NCBI GenBank assembly: GCA_016222945.1 | Contig: JACRPY010000006.1 | Location: 310,001-374,000, forward strand | Origin: Methanobacterium sp. | GTDB lineage: Archaea; Methanobacteriota; Methanobacteria; Methanobacteriales; Methanobacteriaceae | DNA: 64,000 nt | Reading direction: 5' to 3' | Shown here: positions 1-8,541 of the stretch, one piece after another | How positions within the stretch are numbered: position 1 is the stretch's first letter | Layout of the letters: each line of letters starts with the position of its first letter | Position numbers and translations under genes: made by a program | Notes under the pieces: model-generated | Databases searched by the model: none | What the model was told of the DNA's origin: nothing | The model's input: only the letters and a program-made list of their open reading frames with translations

Positions 1-1
1 T

Positions 2-745
2 ATGGGTTCAATAGTCCATGTTTTATGTAGAAATCAATTTTTAAGTATTCTGGATAAGAATATAAAAAAATATGTAACTAAAAATCTCCTTCCAGATGTT
101 AATATCCATGAAAATCTGCAAACCAATAAAATTTACAAAGACCATGTTTCTACAGATAAGGGTGAAATAAATGGTAAAGTTCTCTTTGCAACAGGAATGA
201 CACCTAATTCAGAAATAGCAGTAGATATGGTGGATATTAATGAAAAGGGCCATATAATTGTTGATGATGGGATGCAGACAAGTCATGAGAGTATATATGC
301 TGCAGGTGATGTTGCAGGTAAAATTGGAAACACTCCTATTTCAAGGGCAGAGGGAGTTATTGCAGCAAGAAATGCTTGTGGAATCCATTCCAAGATGGAA
401 TATACTTATATTCCTCAAGCAATAAATCTTTATTACGATGTTTCATTTGTAAGCTCTAACAATAAAGATGAAGGCGTGGAAGGGTATATCCCAGGATCTG
501 CAGGGCCTGGCTCTTTTTGGAGAGTGCTTGAAGGCATGACAGGGCTTACAAAGATTAATATTAATGAAAATCGAGATATAAATGAATTATATTCAATATC
601 CCCATCATCACGCACCAGCATGGCGTATATATCAAAGTTACTTAAAGAAGGGCAGAATATAGATGATTTTGATGATTTTATTGAAGTTCACCCTTCAACT
701 GATGCTATATACAAGTTAATGAGATTTTTTGCAAGGTTTGAATAA
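2..745 (+). CDS. FAD/NAD(P)-dependent disulfide-type oxidoreductase, C-terminal part (5' partial)
   Basis: The reading frame is open at the window edge, and its first Met lies inside the protein. The opening residues match the end of the NAD(P)-binding Rossmann domain of class I pyridine nucleotide-disulfide oxidoreductases. They are followed by the second FAD signature (ATGMTPNSE, then IYAAGDVAG at about residues 99-107). The rest is the dimerisation domain. The conserved His-Pro in the C-terminal third (EVHPSTD, about residue 229) is typical of the dihydrolipoamide dehydrogenase/mercuric reductase branch. The active-site disulfide would lie upstream, outside the window, so the substrate cannot be named. 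I am confident of the superfamily only. Confidence 0.85.
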   Translation: MGSIVHVLCRNQFLSILDKNIKKYVTKNLLPDVNIHENLQTNKIYKDHVSTDKGEINGKVLFATGMTPNSEIAVDMVDINEKGHIIVDDGMQTSHESIYAAGDVAGKIGNTPISRAEGVIAARNACGIHSKMEYTYIPQAINLYYDVSFVSSNNKDEGVEGYIPGSAGPGSFWRVLEGMTGLTKININENRDINELYSISPSSRTSMAYISKLLKEGQNIDDFDDFIEVHPSTDAIYKLMRFFARFE

Positions 746-830
746 ATGCAAATTAGATAAGCTAAAATTTAAAATTTAATTTTTAAGTATAATCAAATAA
801 TTCAAAAATAAAAAAAATAAGTAATTTAAT

Positions 831-983
831 CTATTCTTTAGGCGTTTGCATTTTTTTATATAAGAAAAATGCAGCTACAGCTAATATAATTAGTACAACT
901 ACTACAATTGCAACAATTCCTAAAATTCCAAGCTTTCCAAGAAAACTGAGACTTATGCCTTTCAATACAGAACCAAGTAACAT
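831..983 (-). CDS. Small single-span membrane protein (50 aa)
   Basis: A 50-residue frame begins at ATG (complement of 981-983), with a GGTGAT-type ribosome site about 10 bases upstream. It encodes a short amphipathic start (MLLGSVLKGISLSFLG), one long hydrophobic helix rich in Ile/Val (about residues 18-42) and a basic tail, YKKMQTPKE. It fills most of the gap between the oxidoreductase and the next membrane gene. I do not recognise a family. The ribosome site and the clean membrane helix argue for a real gene; the short length keeps confidence moderate. Confidence 0.55.
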   Translation of the reverse strand: MLLGSVLKGISLSFLGKLGILGIVAIVVVVLIILAVAAFFLYKKMQTPKE

Positions 984-1148
984 ATTTATCACAAAATCAC
1001 CTTTTTTTTAAATATATCCTTAAATAGTAGTGTCAAACTTAAATACTTTCTCCATTTAGATATTTTTTACAAAATTCTAAATAACATTATAAATTATATA
1101 ACTAATTAGTCATAATTCTATTAAAAGAAACATTATAGGTGAAAAAAT

Positions 1149-1511
1149 ATGTTAAATTGGAAATCTTTAGGTATAGGAATTATTTTAGCTATTACATTAT
1201 TTTTTACATTTTTATCATATAATATGGGCTATATAAGTGCATTGAGCTTTTTTATTTCTGCTTTTATTGGAGGTTATTTAGTTGGGGGCAGTACTAAAAC
1301 TGGGGCAATCCATGGGGTGCTTATAGGCCTTTTTGGTAGCATATTATCTGTTTTAATATTATTGGTATTAGCTAGCTTCTATTCAAACAATGCTGTATCA
1401 TTATTAAGCATACTCCTTACAATACCTCTATTCTTTATTTATGCAGTTATAGGATCGATTGGAGGAATAATTGGGGCATTAATCAAAAATAGACTTAGTA
1501 ATGGCCAATAA
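1149..1511 (+). CDS. Four-helix membrane protein, DUF5518-like
   Basis: This 120-residue protein has four hydrophobic segments, at about residues 8-24, 30-46, 54-76 and 82-110. Glycine-rich turns (GGYLVGG, GSIGGIIGAL) link the helices. The start has a good AGGTGA site six bases upstream. The pattern fits the small archaeal DUF5518-type membrane proteins common in Methanobacteriales, whose function is unknown. It is transcribed alone and converges with the glycosyltransferase gene downstream. Confidence 0.75.
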   Translation: MLNWKSLGIGIILAITLFFTFLSYNMGYISALSFFISAFIGGYLVGGSTKTGAIHGVLIGLFGSILSVLILLVLASFYSNNAVSLLSILLTIPLFFIYAVIGSIGGIIGALIKNRLSNGQ

Positions 1512-1566
1512 CTCATTAAATTTAACTTTTCCATTTATTTTTAAAAGTTAAAAAAAATATAATTAA

Positions 1567-2607
1567 TTATTTAATATTCTCATAAATTATTTTTGCAATT
1601 TTATCAGCAGATTCAAGGACATCTTTTGCATATTGTGAAGCTTTATGTTTTGTTTTATCCATATTTTCCATAAAATTCGCTACATTGTAATGGAGATTAT
1701 CCAAATCACTTTCAACCATTGCTCCTTCAAATATTTGACTCATATCATGATAACGTCCGTATTTTACACCTAAAAGAGTTATAATTGGTAAATCACAGGC
1801 AATAGCTTCATGAAGCATCACACCATCGTCAGTGATAATAACAAAGTCTGCTAATTTGTATAAATCACGTACCCAATCAATATAGCCTAAATACAAAATT
1901 CCAGGAGTTTCAAGGTATTCAAGATATTTTTCATCAAGAGGATGCCCAATAACAACTATATTGGCTTTGAGGTTACTATCGCGAAGTTTACAGGCTGCAA
2001 TGGCCATCTTTTCAAAAAGTGTAGAGCCTGATGATAATAAAATAGTAGGTAATGATGGATTGTACTCATCTGGCATTAATTTCAGTGCATTTTCTTTATT
2101 TCCATTGATAATCTCTGTGTTGATAGGCATAAAAGTTTTATACACATTTTCAGAAGTATTTTGATAATTAAATAGGGGAGATTCTGGAAGGGCTATTACA
2201 GTAGTGAACTTAGATATTTTTGAGTCAGAAGGGGTTGAAACAACACCTACTGAAGGAATACTTGCAATTTTAGCAGCCATACAACCTACTATGGCTCCAC
2301 CACCGATTGTTCCAATAACTACATCTGGTTTTACATTTCTGTATAATTTAATTGCATCAAAAATAGCTTTGACAGTTTTAAGTCCGCCCTTTATTAAAGT
2401 AGATTTTGTAGCAGCATGTCCTCCTGCTTGAGGAATACTTGTTTCATGCCATTTGATGCCATTTTTTTTAAATAATAAGCCTGCTGATCCATGATTTAGG
2501 GCAAATTCACATTCAACACCATATTTAGATAATGATTTGGAAATATTAATGGCAATTGCTGCATCTCCTCCAATACCACGTCCTGTAACCATAAATAATG
2601 CCTTCAT
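1567..2607 (-). CDS. MurG-like (GT28/GT-B fold) glycosyltransferase
   Basis: The 346-residue protein looks like a two-Rossmann-domain GT-B enzyme. The N-terminal glycine loop is TGRGIGGDAA (about residues 8-17). The middle has PDVVIGTIGGGAIVGCMAA, like the MurG segment that binds acceptor lipid. The C-terminal half has the nucleotide-sugar pocket pattern LLSSGSTLFE and then ITDDGVMLHEAIACDLPII, close to the MurG/UDP-GlcNAc family motif. The start has GGTGAT seven bases upstream. In a methanogen with pseudomurein, a MurG-like enzyme could glycosylate a lipid-linked wall precursor or another glycan. Which one is inference. It has no operon partner here. Confidence 0.75.
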   Translation of the reverse strand: MKALFMVTGRGIGGDAAIAINISKSLSKYGVECEFALNHGSAGLLFKKNGIKWHETSIPQAGGHAATKSTLIKGGLKTVKAIFDAIKLYRNVKPDVVIGTIGGGAIVGCMAAKIASIPSVGVVSTPSDSKISKFTTVIALPESPLFNYQNTSENVYKTFMPINTEIINGNKENALKLMPDEYNPSLPTILLSSGSTLFEKMAIAACKLRDSNLKANIVVIGHPLDEKYLEYLETPGILYLGYIDWVRDLYKLADFVIITDDGVMLHEAIACDLPIITLLGVKYGRYHDMSQIFEGAMVESDLDNLHYNVANFMENMDKTKHKASQYAKDVLESADKIAKIIYENIK

Positions 2608-2734
2608 TTAATCACCATCAATTTAAATGTTTTTTAAATATTAACCATGTTTTTTATTAACTTATTTTCTTTTATTAGACTAATTAATGATATAGATGGA
2701 ATAACAAAAAAAAATTAATAAATGTTATGGGATG

Positions 2735-3547
2735 TTATTCGTATAAAACTGCATTGCCTCCTACAGTTACAATCATTGTACTTCCTTTAAGTCCGCCAAT
2801 GCTTTCATAGTTAATATTAACGCCTAAAACTGCATTTGCACCAATTTCTTTTGCTTCATATTCTAAATTTTTTAATGCTTCATTCCTAACTTTGCTCAAG
2901 TCATATAACTTATTGTTGGTTGGTGTCATTTTTTTTAAAATAGAAGATTTTTCTCCATTTTTATCTTCTTTTAAGATAGCTTCTGCAGTTATTAGGCCAA
3001 AATGTTTGATTATATTTTTATCTTCAATAACAGGCACAGTAGAAAATAGAAGGTCCATTTTAGGTAGATCAACAGTTTGTTTTTCTTCTTCTATTTCTTT
3101 TCCCAATAATCGGGATATAAAATTGCCTATTAAACCCATAACATAGGTTATTGTTCCAATAAAAACTACAAATAGTAAATAATTTACAAGTATAGGAACT
3201 GCAGCTTGAATAGTAAGTGCAATACCTCCTAATGTGAATAAATTTAGGACAAGTGGGTCTTTAGGGAAGAACCAACCGTAGATATTGATGATAAGGAATA
3301 TTAGAAGGGCGCTTATAGCTCCAGTGCTTTTTCCATGTTTCCTTCGGGCAATAAATGATTCACTAAAACCTGCAATTAATGGAGATACTATAAACATTAT
3401 ATTAAACCCAAAAACAACTAAATTAGCATAAACACAAATAACAGCAGATATAAACCCTAATACAGTTCCGATGAGTATTGCAGCGAATCTCCATCGATTA
3501 TCTACAAAAAAACTTTTTATTGAAGCAAGCAATGTATCTATCTCCAT
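2735..3547 (-). CDS. Membrane protein with C-terminal YbjQ/UPF0145 domain
   Basis: The N-terminal 150 residues hold four or five hydrophobic helices. After a polar linker comes a YbjQ-type domain (about residues 180-270) with the family features FGLITAEAIL, EIGANAVLGVNINY and a glycine-rich end, TVGGNAVLYE. YbjQ proteins form small homo-oligomeric beta-barrels of unknown function. The frame can start at TTG 3553, but ATG at 3547 is preferred. Neither start has a strong ribosome site, so translation may be coupled to the YbjQ gene 22 bases upstream. A membrane-anchored YbjQ next to a soluble one suggests duplication. Confidence 0.75.
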   Translation of the reverse strand: MEIDTLLASIKSFFVDNRWRFAAILIGTVLGFISAVICVYANLVVFGFNIMFIVSPLIAGFSESFIARRKHGKSTGAISALLIFLIINIYGWFFPKDPLVLNLFTLGGIALTIQAAVPILVNYLLFVVFIGTITYVMGLIGNFISRLLGKEIEEEKQTVDLPKMDLLFSTVPVIEDKNIIKHFGLITAEAILKEDKNGEKSSILKKMTPTNNKLYDLSKVRNEALKNLEYEAKEIGANAVLGVNINYESIGGLKGSTMIVTVGGNAVLYE

Positions 3548-3568
3548 TATCAAACGTTATTCAGTTAT

Positions 3569-3892
3569 TTATTCATATTTTACGGCAGTACCAAACACGG
3601 TTACCATGATTGTGTTTCCCATGGTTCCTCCAAGGTTATGGTATCCTATATTAACGCCTAATATTGCATTAGCACCGAATTTTTCTCCTTTTTCTTCCAT
3701 GCTGTTTATTGCAATATCTCTTGCCTTTTTTATTTCTTCTTCATATGCAGAAGTTCTACCGCCAACAACGTCCCTAACACCAGAAAAGAGGTCTTTATAG
3801 ACGTTTGCTCCAATAAGAGCTTCTCCGGTTACTAAACCGAAATATTCTGTTATTTTTTTGCCTTCAATATTTGGAGTGTTTAAAATTAGCAT
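3569..3892 (-). CDS. YbjQ/UPF0145 family protein
   Basis: The 107-residue protein has the standard YbjQ length. It opens with MLILNTPNIEGKKITEYFGL and contains GEALIGANVY, a heptad-like helix, FGANAILGVNIGYHNLGG and the C-terminal strand MVTVFGTAVKYE. The frame is open for another 73 codons upstream, but the ATG at 3892 has a good GGAAG ribosome site. The upstream stretch does not resemble the family, so I chose the short form. It is followed by the membrane-anchored paralogue. The oligomer is soluble; its role is unknown. Confidence 0.85.
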   Translation of the reverse strand: MLILNTPNIEGKKITEYFGLVTGEALIGANVYKDLFSGVRDVVGGRTSAYEEEIKKARDIAINSMEEKGEKFGANAILGVNIGYHNLGGTMGNTIMVTVFGTAVKYE

Positions 3893-4083
3893 TTTATTTC
3901 TTCCTTTTGATGTATGGCCAATAATATAATATTTATGGCATATTAATGATTTGGTTTTAAAGAAGAGGTCAAAAAGGAGTGAAATTAGTTTTTTTGAAGA
4001 TTTAGGAGGAACACAGCTGGAAATTATGAGTATAACTCCATATAAAATAGAAAATAATTTAATAATTAAATTATTTTTTTTAT

Positions 4084-4413
4084 TTAACCATATTGGCTTA
4101 TCAAAAGCCATTTTAAGGCCTTAATTAAAATACCAATAATAATTCCTGCTAAAAGTCCTGTAGAAAATCTCAGTAGGTTATTGCTTTTTTCTGTAACCAA
4201 ACTTTTGGGTTAAACCATCTAAAAAAGTTGGAATAATCGCTAATATTCATATTAACATAATTTCAGGATTGTAATTAATAATTACCATGTATGTGTAAAT
4301 ATAATATGAAAAAAAGCCCATATAAATGCCTGTGCATCTTGAACATACTGGCATGTACCATTTACCGATTTAAATGTTCTTCCAGGGGTTCTGTGACATA
4401 TGTATACTGGCAT
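4084..4413 (-). pseudogene. Decayed DUF2085 membrane protein gene
   Basis: Read on the minus strand in shifting frames, this stretch yields the blocks of a DUF2085 protein in the right order: MPVYICHRTPGRTFKSVNG, WYMPVCSRCTGIYMGFFSYY, IIPTFLDGLTQKFGY, then NNLLRFSTGLLAG to a stop near 4084. The Cys-rich CSRCTGIY block and the LRFxTGLLAG block are the family hallmarks. At least three frame changes are needed to join them. This is a broken gene, or several sequencing errors in one short stretch. Nothing else explains the gap of about 450 bases before the ABC transporter gene. Confidence 0.7.
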
Positions 4414-4560
4414 CAATTTTGGATCTTTTGAGATTTAATTTCCTCCTTAAAATGAATTATAATGGGTTTTTTGTTTATATCTATTTGTTTTATTTTATTC
4501 TCTTTCTTTACACAAATTATATTAATAAATTCGGCCCCATTAAAATCTGAAAGTGATAGA

Positions 4561-5289
4561 ATGGAATATGCCATAAAAACATCTAATTTAACTAAAGATT
4601 TTGGAGATTTTAGGGCAGTTGATAATTTAAATCTCAATGTTAAAAAAGGAGAAATTTATGGGTTATTAGGGCCAAATGGCGCAGGTAAAACCACTGTAAT
4701 CAAAACATTATGTGGACTTTTAAGTTGGACTACTGGTGAAGCTTATTTGTTTGGTCATGAGCTTCCTGATAAAAATTTAGCTTCTTCTATAGGTTATATG
4801 CCTCAAGAAACAGCACTTTATGTAGGTTTAACTGTGCATCAAAATATTAAATTTTACGGTGATGTATTTGGCATCTCACAAGAAAAGATTGAAGAAAAAG
4901 AGAGGGAACTTCTTAAATTTGTGGACTTGTGTGACTGGAAAAATGAACTTGTCCAAAATTTAAGTGGAGGAATGAAACACAGAGCATCACTTGCATGCAC
5001 ATTAATACATAAACCAGAACTTCTTTTTTTAGATGAACCAACTGTAGGTGTCGATCCAGAGCTTAGGGTCTCATTTTGGAAATATTTCAACCAATTAAAG
5101 GCCGAAAAAGTTACTATTTTAATTACAACTCATTATATGGATGAAGCAAGGCGATGTGATCGTGTAGGATTCATGAATCACGGAAAACTTATTGCAGAAG
5201 GCACACCTCAAGAACTTCTGGATAAAGCAGGTGTGGATTCTCTTGAAGATGCATTTTTAGAACTTTCAAGGCAAGAGGGAACAATATGA
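4561..5289 (+). CDS. ABC-2 type transporter, ATP-binding subunit
   Basis: This is a complete ABC ATPase of about 242 residues: Walker A GPNGAGKTT (about residues 38-46), Q-loop in MPQETALY, signature LSGGMKHR, Walker B LLFLDEPTVGVD and the switch His in TTHYMDEA. It belongs to the DrrA/CcmA-like class that works with ABC-2 exporters of lipids, drugs or polysaccharides. The frame stays open upstream to 4462, but the family start fits ATG 4561, with AAGTGAT just before it. Its stop overlaps the permease start (ATGA), so the two are translationally coupled. Confidence 0.93.
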   Translation: MEYAIKTSNLTKDFGDFRAVDNLNLNVKKGEIYGLLGPNGAGKTTVIKTLCGLLSWTTGEAYLFGHELPDKNLASSIGYMPQETALYVGLTVHQNIKFYGDVFGISQEKIEEKERELLKFVDLCDWKNELVQNLSGGMKHRASLACTLIHKPELLFLDEPTVGVDPELRVSFWKYFNQLKAEKVTILITTHYMDEARRCDRVGFMNHGKLIAEGTPQELLDKAGVDSLEDAFLELSRQEGTI

Positions 5290-6422
5290 AATTTTATAGA
5301 GCTCTTGCAGTTACAAAGAGAGTGTTCAGTGATATAAGGAATGATAGGCGTACACTTGCCCTTATTTTTTTGGCACCAATACTTGCAATGTCTGTTTTTG
5401 GACTTGCATTCAGCGGGGATGTTGAAAATGTTCATGTAATAGTAGTAAATCATGATAAAGGGTTTACAGCTCCAGGAGGTAATTATACATCACTTTCAGG
5501 TGAAATAATATCCAATTTGGATAAGAAAGTGCTTGATATTGAGTATGTGGACAATGAGGAAGTTGCTATAGAACAAGTAAAGAATGGTAAAGCTTACGCT
5601 ACTATTATTTTCCCTGAAAAATTTACAGAAAATGTATATACCAAAATTAAGAACCCTAATTCTTCAGCAAACACCAGAATTACCATGAAAGCAGATGAAA
5701 GTATTGTAAATGTAAAAAATGCAATATATGGTACTGTAACTGATGCTATTACCATAACAATGGATGATAATGGATTTAAATCTCCAATAACTGTTAATTT
5801 AAATCCAGTTTATGGGAAGGATGCCCAGTTCATTGATTTCTTTGTTCCGGGAATAATGGCATTTGTAGTATATCTTTTAACCACATTACTCACCCTTATA
5901 ACTTTTGTTGGAGAAAGAGTGTCGGGTACCTTAGAAAGGCTTTTAGCAACTCCTCTAACTGAAGAAGAAGTTGTGGTAGGATACGGGATTGCTTTTAGTA
6001 TACTAGGAACAATACAAGCTACAATTCTGTTATTAATAGGTATTCTTGTCTTTAATATAATGATAGTCGGCAATGTGTTATATGCTTTTATTACAATAGC
6101 TCTCCTTGCTATTGTGTGCCAGTCTCTTGGAATCCTTCTTTCCAGTCTTGCAAATCGGGTTGAACAAGCAATTCAATTTTTACCATTTGTAGTGCTTCCT
6201 GCATTTCTGCTTTCAGGAGTATTTTGGCCAATAGAAGCAATTCCATATTGGTTAAGGCCTTTGTCTTATCTTGTCCCGCCTACTTATGCTGCAGATGCAT
6301 CAAGGGCTGTGATGCTTAAAGGATGGGGACTGAGCATGATCTGGACAGATATAGCTGCACTGATTCTATTTGCAGCTGTATTTCTAGGGATAGCCATATG
6401 GTCCCTAAAGCGAAAAGGTTAG
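5286..6422 (+). CDS. ABC-2 type transporter permease
   Basis: This 378-residue ABC-2 permease has an N-terminal membrane helix (about 25-45), a large extracytoplasmic loop (about 45-180) and five or six C-terminal helices from about residue 185. The family segment LLATPLTEEEVVVGYG lies between the first two helices of that bundle. The signature FLLSGVFWPIEAIPYWLR follows near residue 310. It overlaps the ATPase gene by four bases and must be its membrane partner. The exported substrate cannot be read from the sequence. Confidence 0.92.
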   Translation: MKFYRALAVTKRVFSDIRNDRRTLALIFLAPILAMSVFGLAFSGDVENVHVIVVNHDKGFTAPGGNYTSLSGEIISNLDKKVLDIEYVDNEEVAIEQVKNGKAYATIIFPEKFTENVYTKIKNPNSSANTRITMKADESIVNVKNAIYGTVTDAITITMDDNGFKSPITVNLNPVYGKDAQFIDFFVPGIMAFVVYLLTTLLTLITFVGERVSGTLERLLATPLTEEEVVVGYGIAFSILGTIQATILLLIGILVFNIMIVGNVLYAFITIALLAIVCQSLGILLSSLANRVEQAIQFLPFVVLPAFLLSGVFWPIEAIPYWLRPLSYLVPPTYAADASRAVMLKGWGLSMIWTDIAALILFAAVFLGIAIWSLKRKG

Positions 6423-6474
6423 ATAATCCCTATTTTTGAAAAGATTTAAATAGATGGCTTTATGAATAAGATTT

Positions 6475-6639
6475 ATGGAAACAAGAACAAGAAGAATAAT
6501 TGTTTATATATGTGCGGCTTTCCTGGTTGTACTTGGAATTTACAGCATGATCTATATGAAAGATTACTATCAAGGACTTATCTGGACAGTAATAGGGATA
6601 TTTTTCATAGTTTTAGGCTATTTTAAATTAAAAGGATAA
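6475..6639 (+). CDS. Small two-helix membrane protein (54 aa)
   Basis: A 54-residue frame starts at ATG 6475 just after the ABC permease. It has a basic N-terminus (METRTRR), a first hydrophobic helix (about 8-27), a polar turn with KDYYQG, a second helix (about 34-50) and a KLKG tail, which is a normal small inner-membrane hairpin. It may be co-transcribed with the ABC exporter. No clear ribosome site is visible and no family is recognised. Confidence 0.5.
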   Translation: METRTRRIIVYICAAFLVVLGIYSMIYMKDYYQGLIWTVIGIFFIVLGYFKLKG

Positions 6640-6757
6640 TTCCATTAAAAAAAAAGACTATTTTTAACTTTATTTATTTTAATTCTGTTAAAACAAGCTA
6701 AAATTCAAAAAAATAAAAAAATGAAAATAAAATGGTTTGAGGAAAATTGTTTATTCC

Positions 6758-8326
6758 TCATTTTCTAGCTGCAAGTAAAAACCAAAGCAGTCCACCGCCT
6801 ATTAAAAGCAGTATTATTAATATTACCCACCAATAGGATAATAAACCGCTTAACCCGTTTCCTTGTGTTCCCTCAGGTGTAGTTCCATATGAATTGGGAG
6901 TAGTGTTATTTGTTGTTGGGGCAGGTGTAGTTGTTGGGTCTGTGTTTCCTGTAGTTCCTGTATTTCTGCCTGTTTTTGCTGCATTTACTGTTATAGGTAA
7001 TGGTTTTATTGTAATGGGAGCAGTTACTGTAGCTAGTGGATTAGCAATATCTGCTACTGAAGCTGTTGTAATAATTGGACTGGATATTGGGCCGCCGTTT
7101 GCTGTGAAAGTAGCTGTAGCAGTACCATATTTCAGTTTAGACTGACCAATACTTCCCCAGGTAGTAGCGAAAGTTACTGGTATTCCAGAAGGATACTTAG
7201 CAAACTCGCTGTTATGAATAATACCATTTGAATCTGCGTATAAATCTGCAGTAACCTGAGAAGTCATAGTATTAAATATTTCTGTGGGATTAGCAGTTAT
7301 GGAAAGTTTGAGCCATGGATCAGCATCCACATTCCCAAAAATAAGGTTAATAACCGTTTTTGGATCTGTATTAGAACCCCACCAGTTATACTCAGCATTC
7401 ACCAAACCAATGGGACTGTAAATAGAACTACCTGTAGTTGCTGTGTTTCCTACAATCCTGCTGAAATGAATCTCACAATTACTACCATCATTGTTGATAG
7501 CACCACCGTTAGTAGTTGCTGTGTTTCCTGTGAAGGTACAGCCAGTCATAGTGTTTGTAGCAGAAGCAATACTACCCACGTAAGTAATAATTGAGTTTTG
7601 GTTGTTGATAGCACCACCGTTAGTAGTTGCTGTGTTTCCTGTGAATGTACAGCCAGTCATAGTGTTTGTAGCAGAAGCACTACTACCTACGAAAGCACCA
7701 ATTGAGTTTTGGTTGTTGATAGCACCACCATTAGCAGTTGCTGTGTTTCCTGTGAATGTACAGCCAGTCATAGTGTTTGTAGCAGAAGCACTACTACCTA
7801 TGAAAGCGATAACTGAGTATTGATTGTTGATAGCACCACCATTGGTTGCCGTGTTACCAATGAAAGCACAGTTATTTAGATTTAATGTCCCCTGATTGTT
7901 GATAGCACCACCGTTACCTGCGGTATTTCCGTTTTTTAATGTTAAATCGGATATGGTTACTGTGCACCCTGAATTTATTGTGAATATTCTGTCATGACCT
8001 CCAGCATCGATTATGGTCTGGTCTTGGCCTACACCTTTGATATTCACATTTTTACTGATTGTAATCCCATAATCTGTGTGTGTAGGGTCTGTATTGGTGT
8101 TGAAAGTCTCTGGGGCAAGAATTACAGTATCTGTACTTGTAGTACTTGCATGTGCAATCCCGAAACTAATAGTTTTATAAGGATTATCTATGGTCCCTGC
8201 TCCTGTATCATCACTTCCAGTACCATTAACATAAATATCAGTTGCTGAAACAGCACCAATGAGTAAACTAACTGAAATAATAACAAATAAGAGTAAAATT
8301 AATGTTTTTCCTAATTTTTTGTTCAA
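6758..8326 (-). CDS. Adhesin-like surface protein, right-handed beta-helix, membrane-anchored
   Basis: The 522-residue protein has a cleavable signal peptide (hydrophobic core 9-25, ending in AVSA). A YVNGTGSDDTGAGT opening is typical of methanogen adhesin-like proteins. Many short beta-helix rungs follow (GGAINNQ, GCTFTGNTAT) up to about residue 280. Then come a possible Ig-like domain (about 340-460), a Thr/Pro/Asn-rich linker and a C-terminal membrane helix (about 498-517) ending in AARK. This is the usual layout of cell-surface adhesin-like proteins of Methanobacteriales. A strong GGAGG site precedes the start. The ligand is unknown. Confidence 0.88.
   Translation of the reverse strand: MNKKLGKTLILLLFVIISVSLLIGAVSATDIYVNGTGSDDTGAGTIDNPYKTISFGIAHASTTSTDTVILAPETFNTNTDPTHTDYGITISKNVNIKGVGQDQTIIDAGGHDRIFTINSGCTVTISDLTLKNGNTAGNGGAINNQGTLNLNNCAFIGNTATNGGAINNQYSVIAFIGSSASATNTMTGCTFTGNTATANGGAINNQNSIGAFVGSSASATNTMTGCTFTGNTATTNGGAINNQNSIITYVGSIASATNTMTGCTFTGNTATTNGGAINNDGSNCEIHFSRIVGNTATTGSSIYSPIGLVNAEYNWWGSNTDPKTVINLIFGNVDADPWLKLSITANPTEIFNTMTSQVTADLYADSNGIIHNSEFAKYPSGIPVTFATTWGSIGQSKLKYGTATATFTANGGPISSPIITTASVADIANPLATVTAPITIKPLPITVNAAKTGRNTGTTGNTDPTTTPAPTTNNTTPNSYGTTPEGTQGNGLSGLLSYWWVILIILLLIGGGLLWFLLAARK
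7491..7823 (-). repeat. Three 111-bp tandem repeats inside the adhesin gene
   Basis: Copies begin at 7491, 7602 and 7713, and a partial related copy begins at 7824. Each full copy encodes 37 residues (two beta-helix rungs). The copies are nearly identical at the DNA level, so they are recent duplications and a likely site of copy-number variation. Confidence 0.9.
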
Positions 8327-8541
8327 TTTTTCACCTCCTTTATGCCCTATAATATGCTAATATATCATCTTTATTTTATTTTAATATAAAAAATTATTGT
8401 TAGGTTTCGTGACGTTTTTCATGAGTATAAGTAAATTGTCAATGTTAATAAACGAATATTGGGGAGAATCAAATAAAATCAAGCAAAAATAGGGTAATTT
8501 AGATAAAAAAATATTTTCAAATGTTATAAAAAAATTTTGAG

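Noticed and set aside
3893..4111. N-terminal extension of the soluble YbjQ frame to ATG 4111
   Set aside because: The extension does not resemble YbjQ, a good ribosome site lies before ATG 3892, and the upstream DNA overlaps the decayed DUF2085 gene.
4462..4560. Upstream extension of the ABC ATPase to 4462
   Set aside because: It encodes a hydrophobic stretch not found in such ATPases, and ATG 4561 matches the family start.
7491..7823. CRISPR-like periodic repeats
   Set aside because: Repeats are 111 bp, contiguous without spacers and in frame within a beta-helix adhesin gene.
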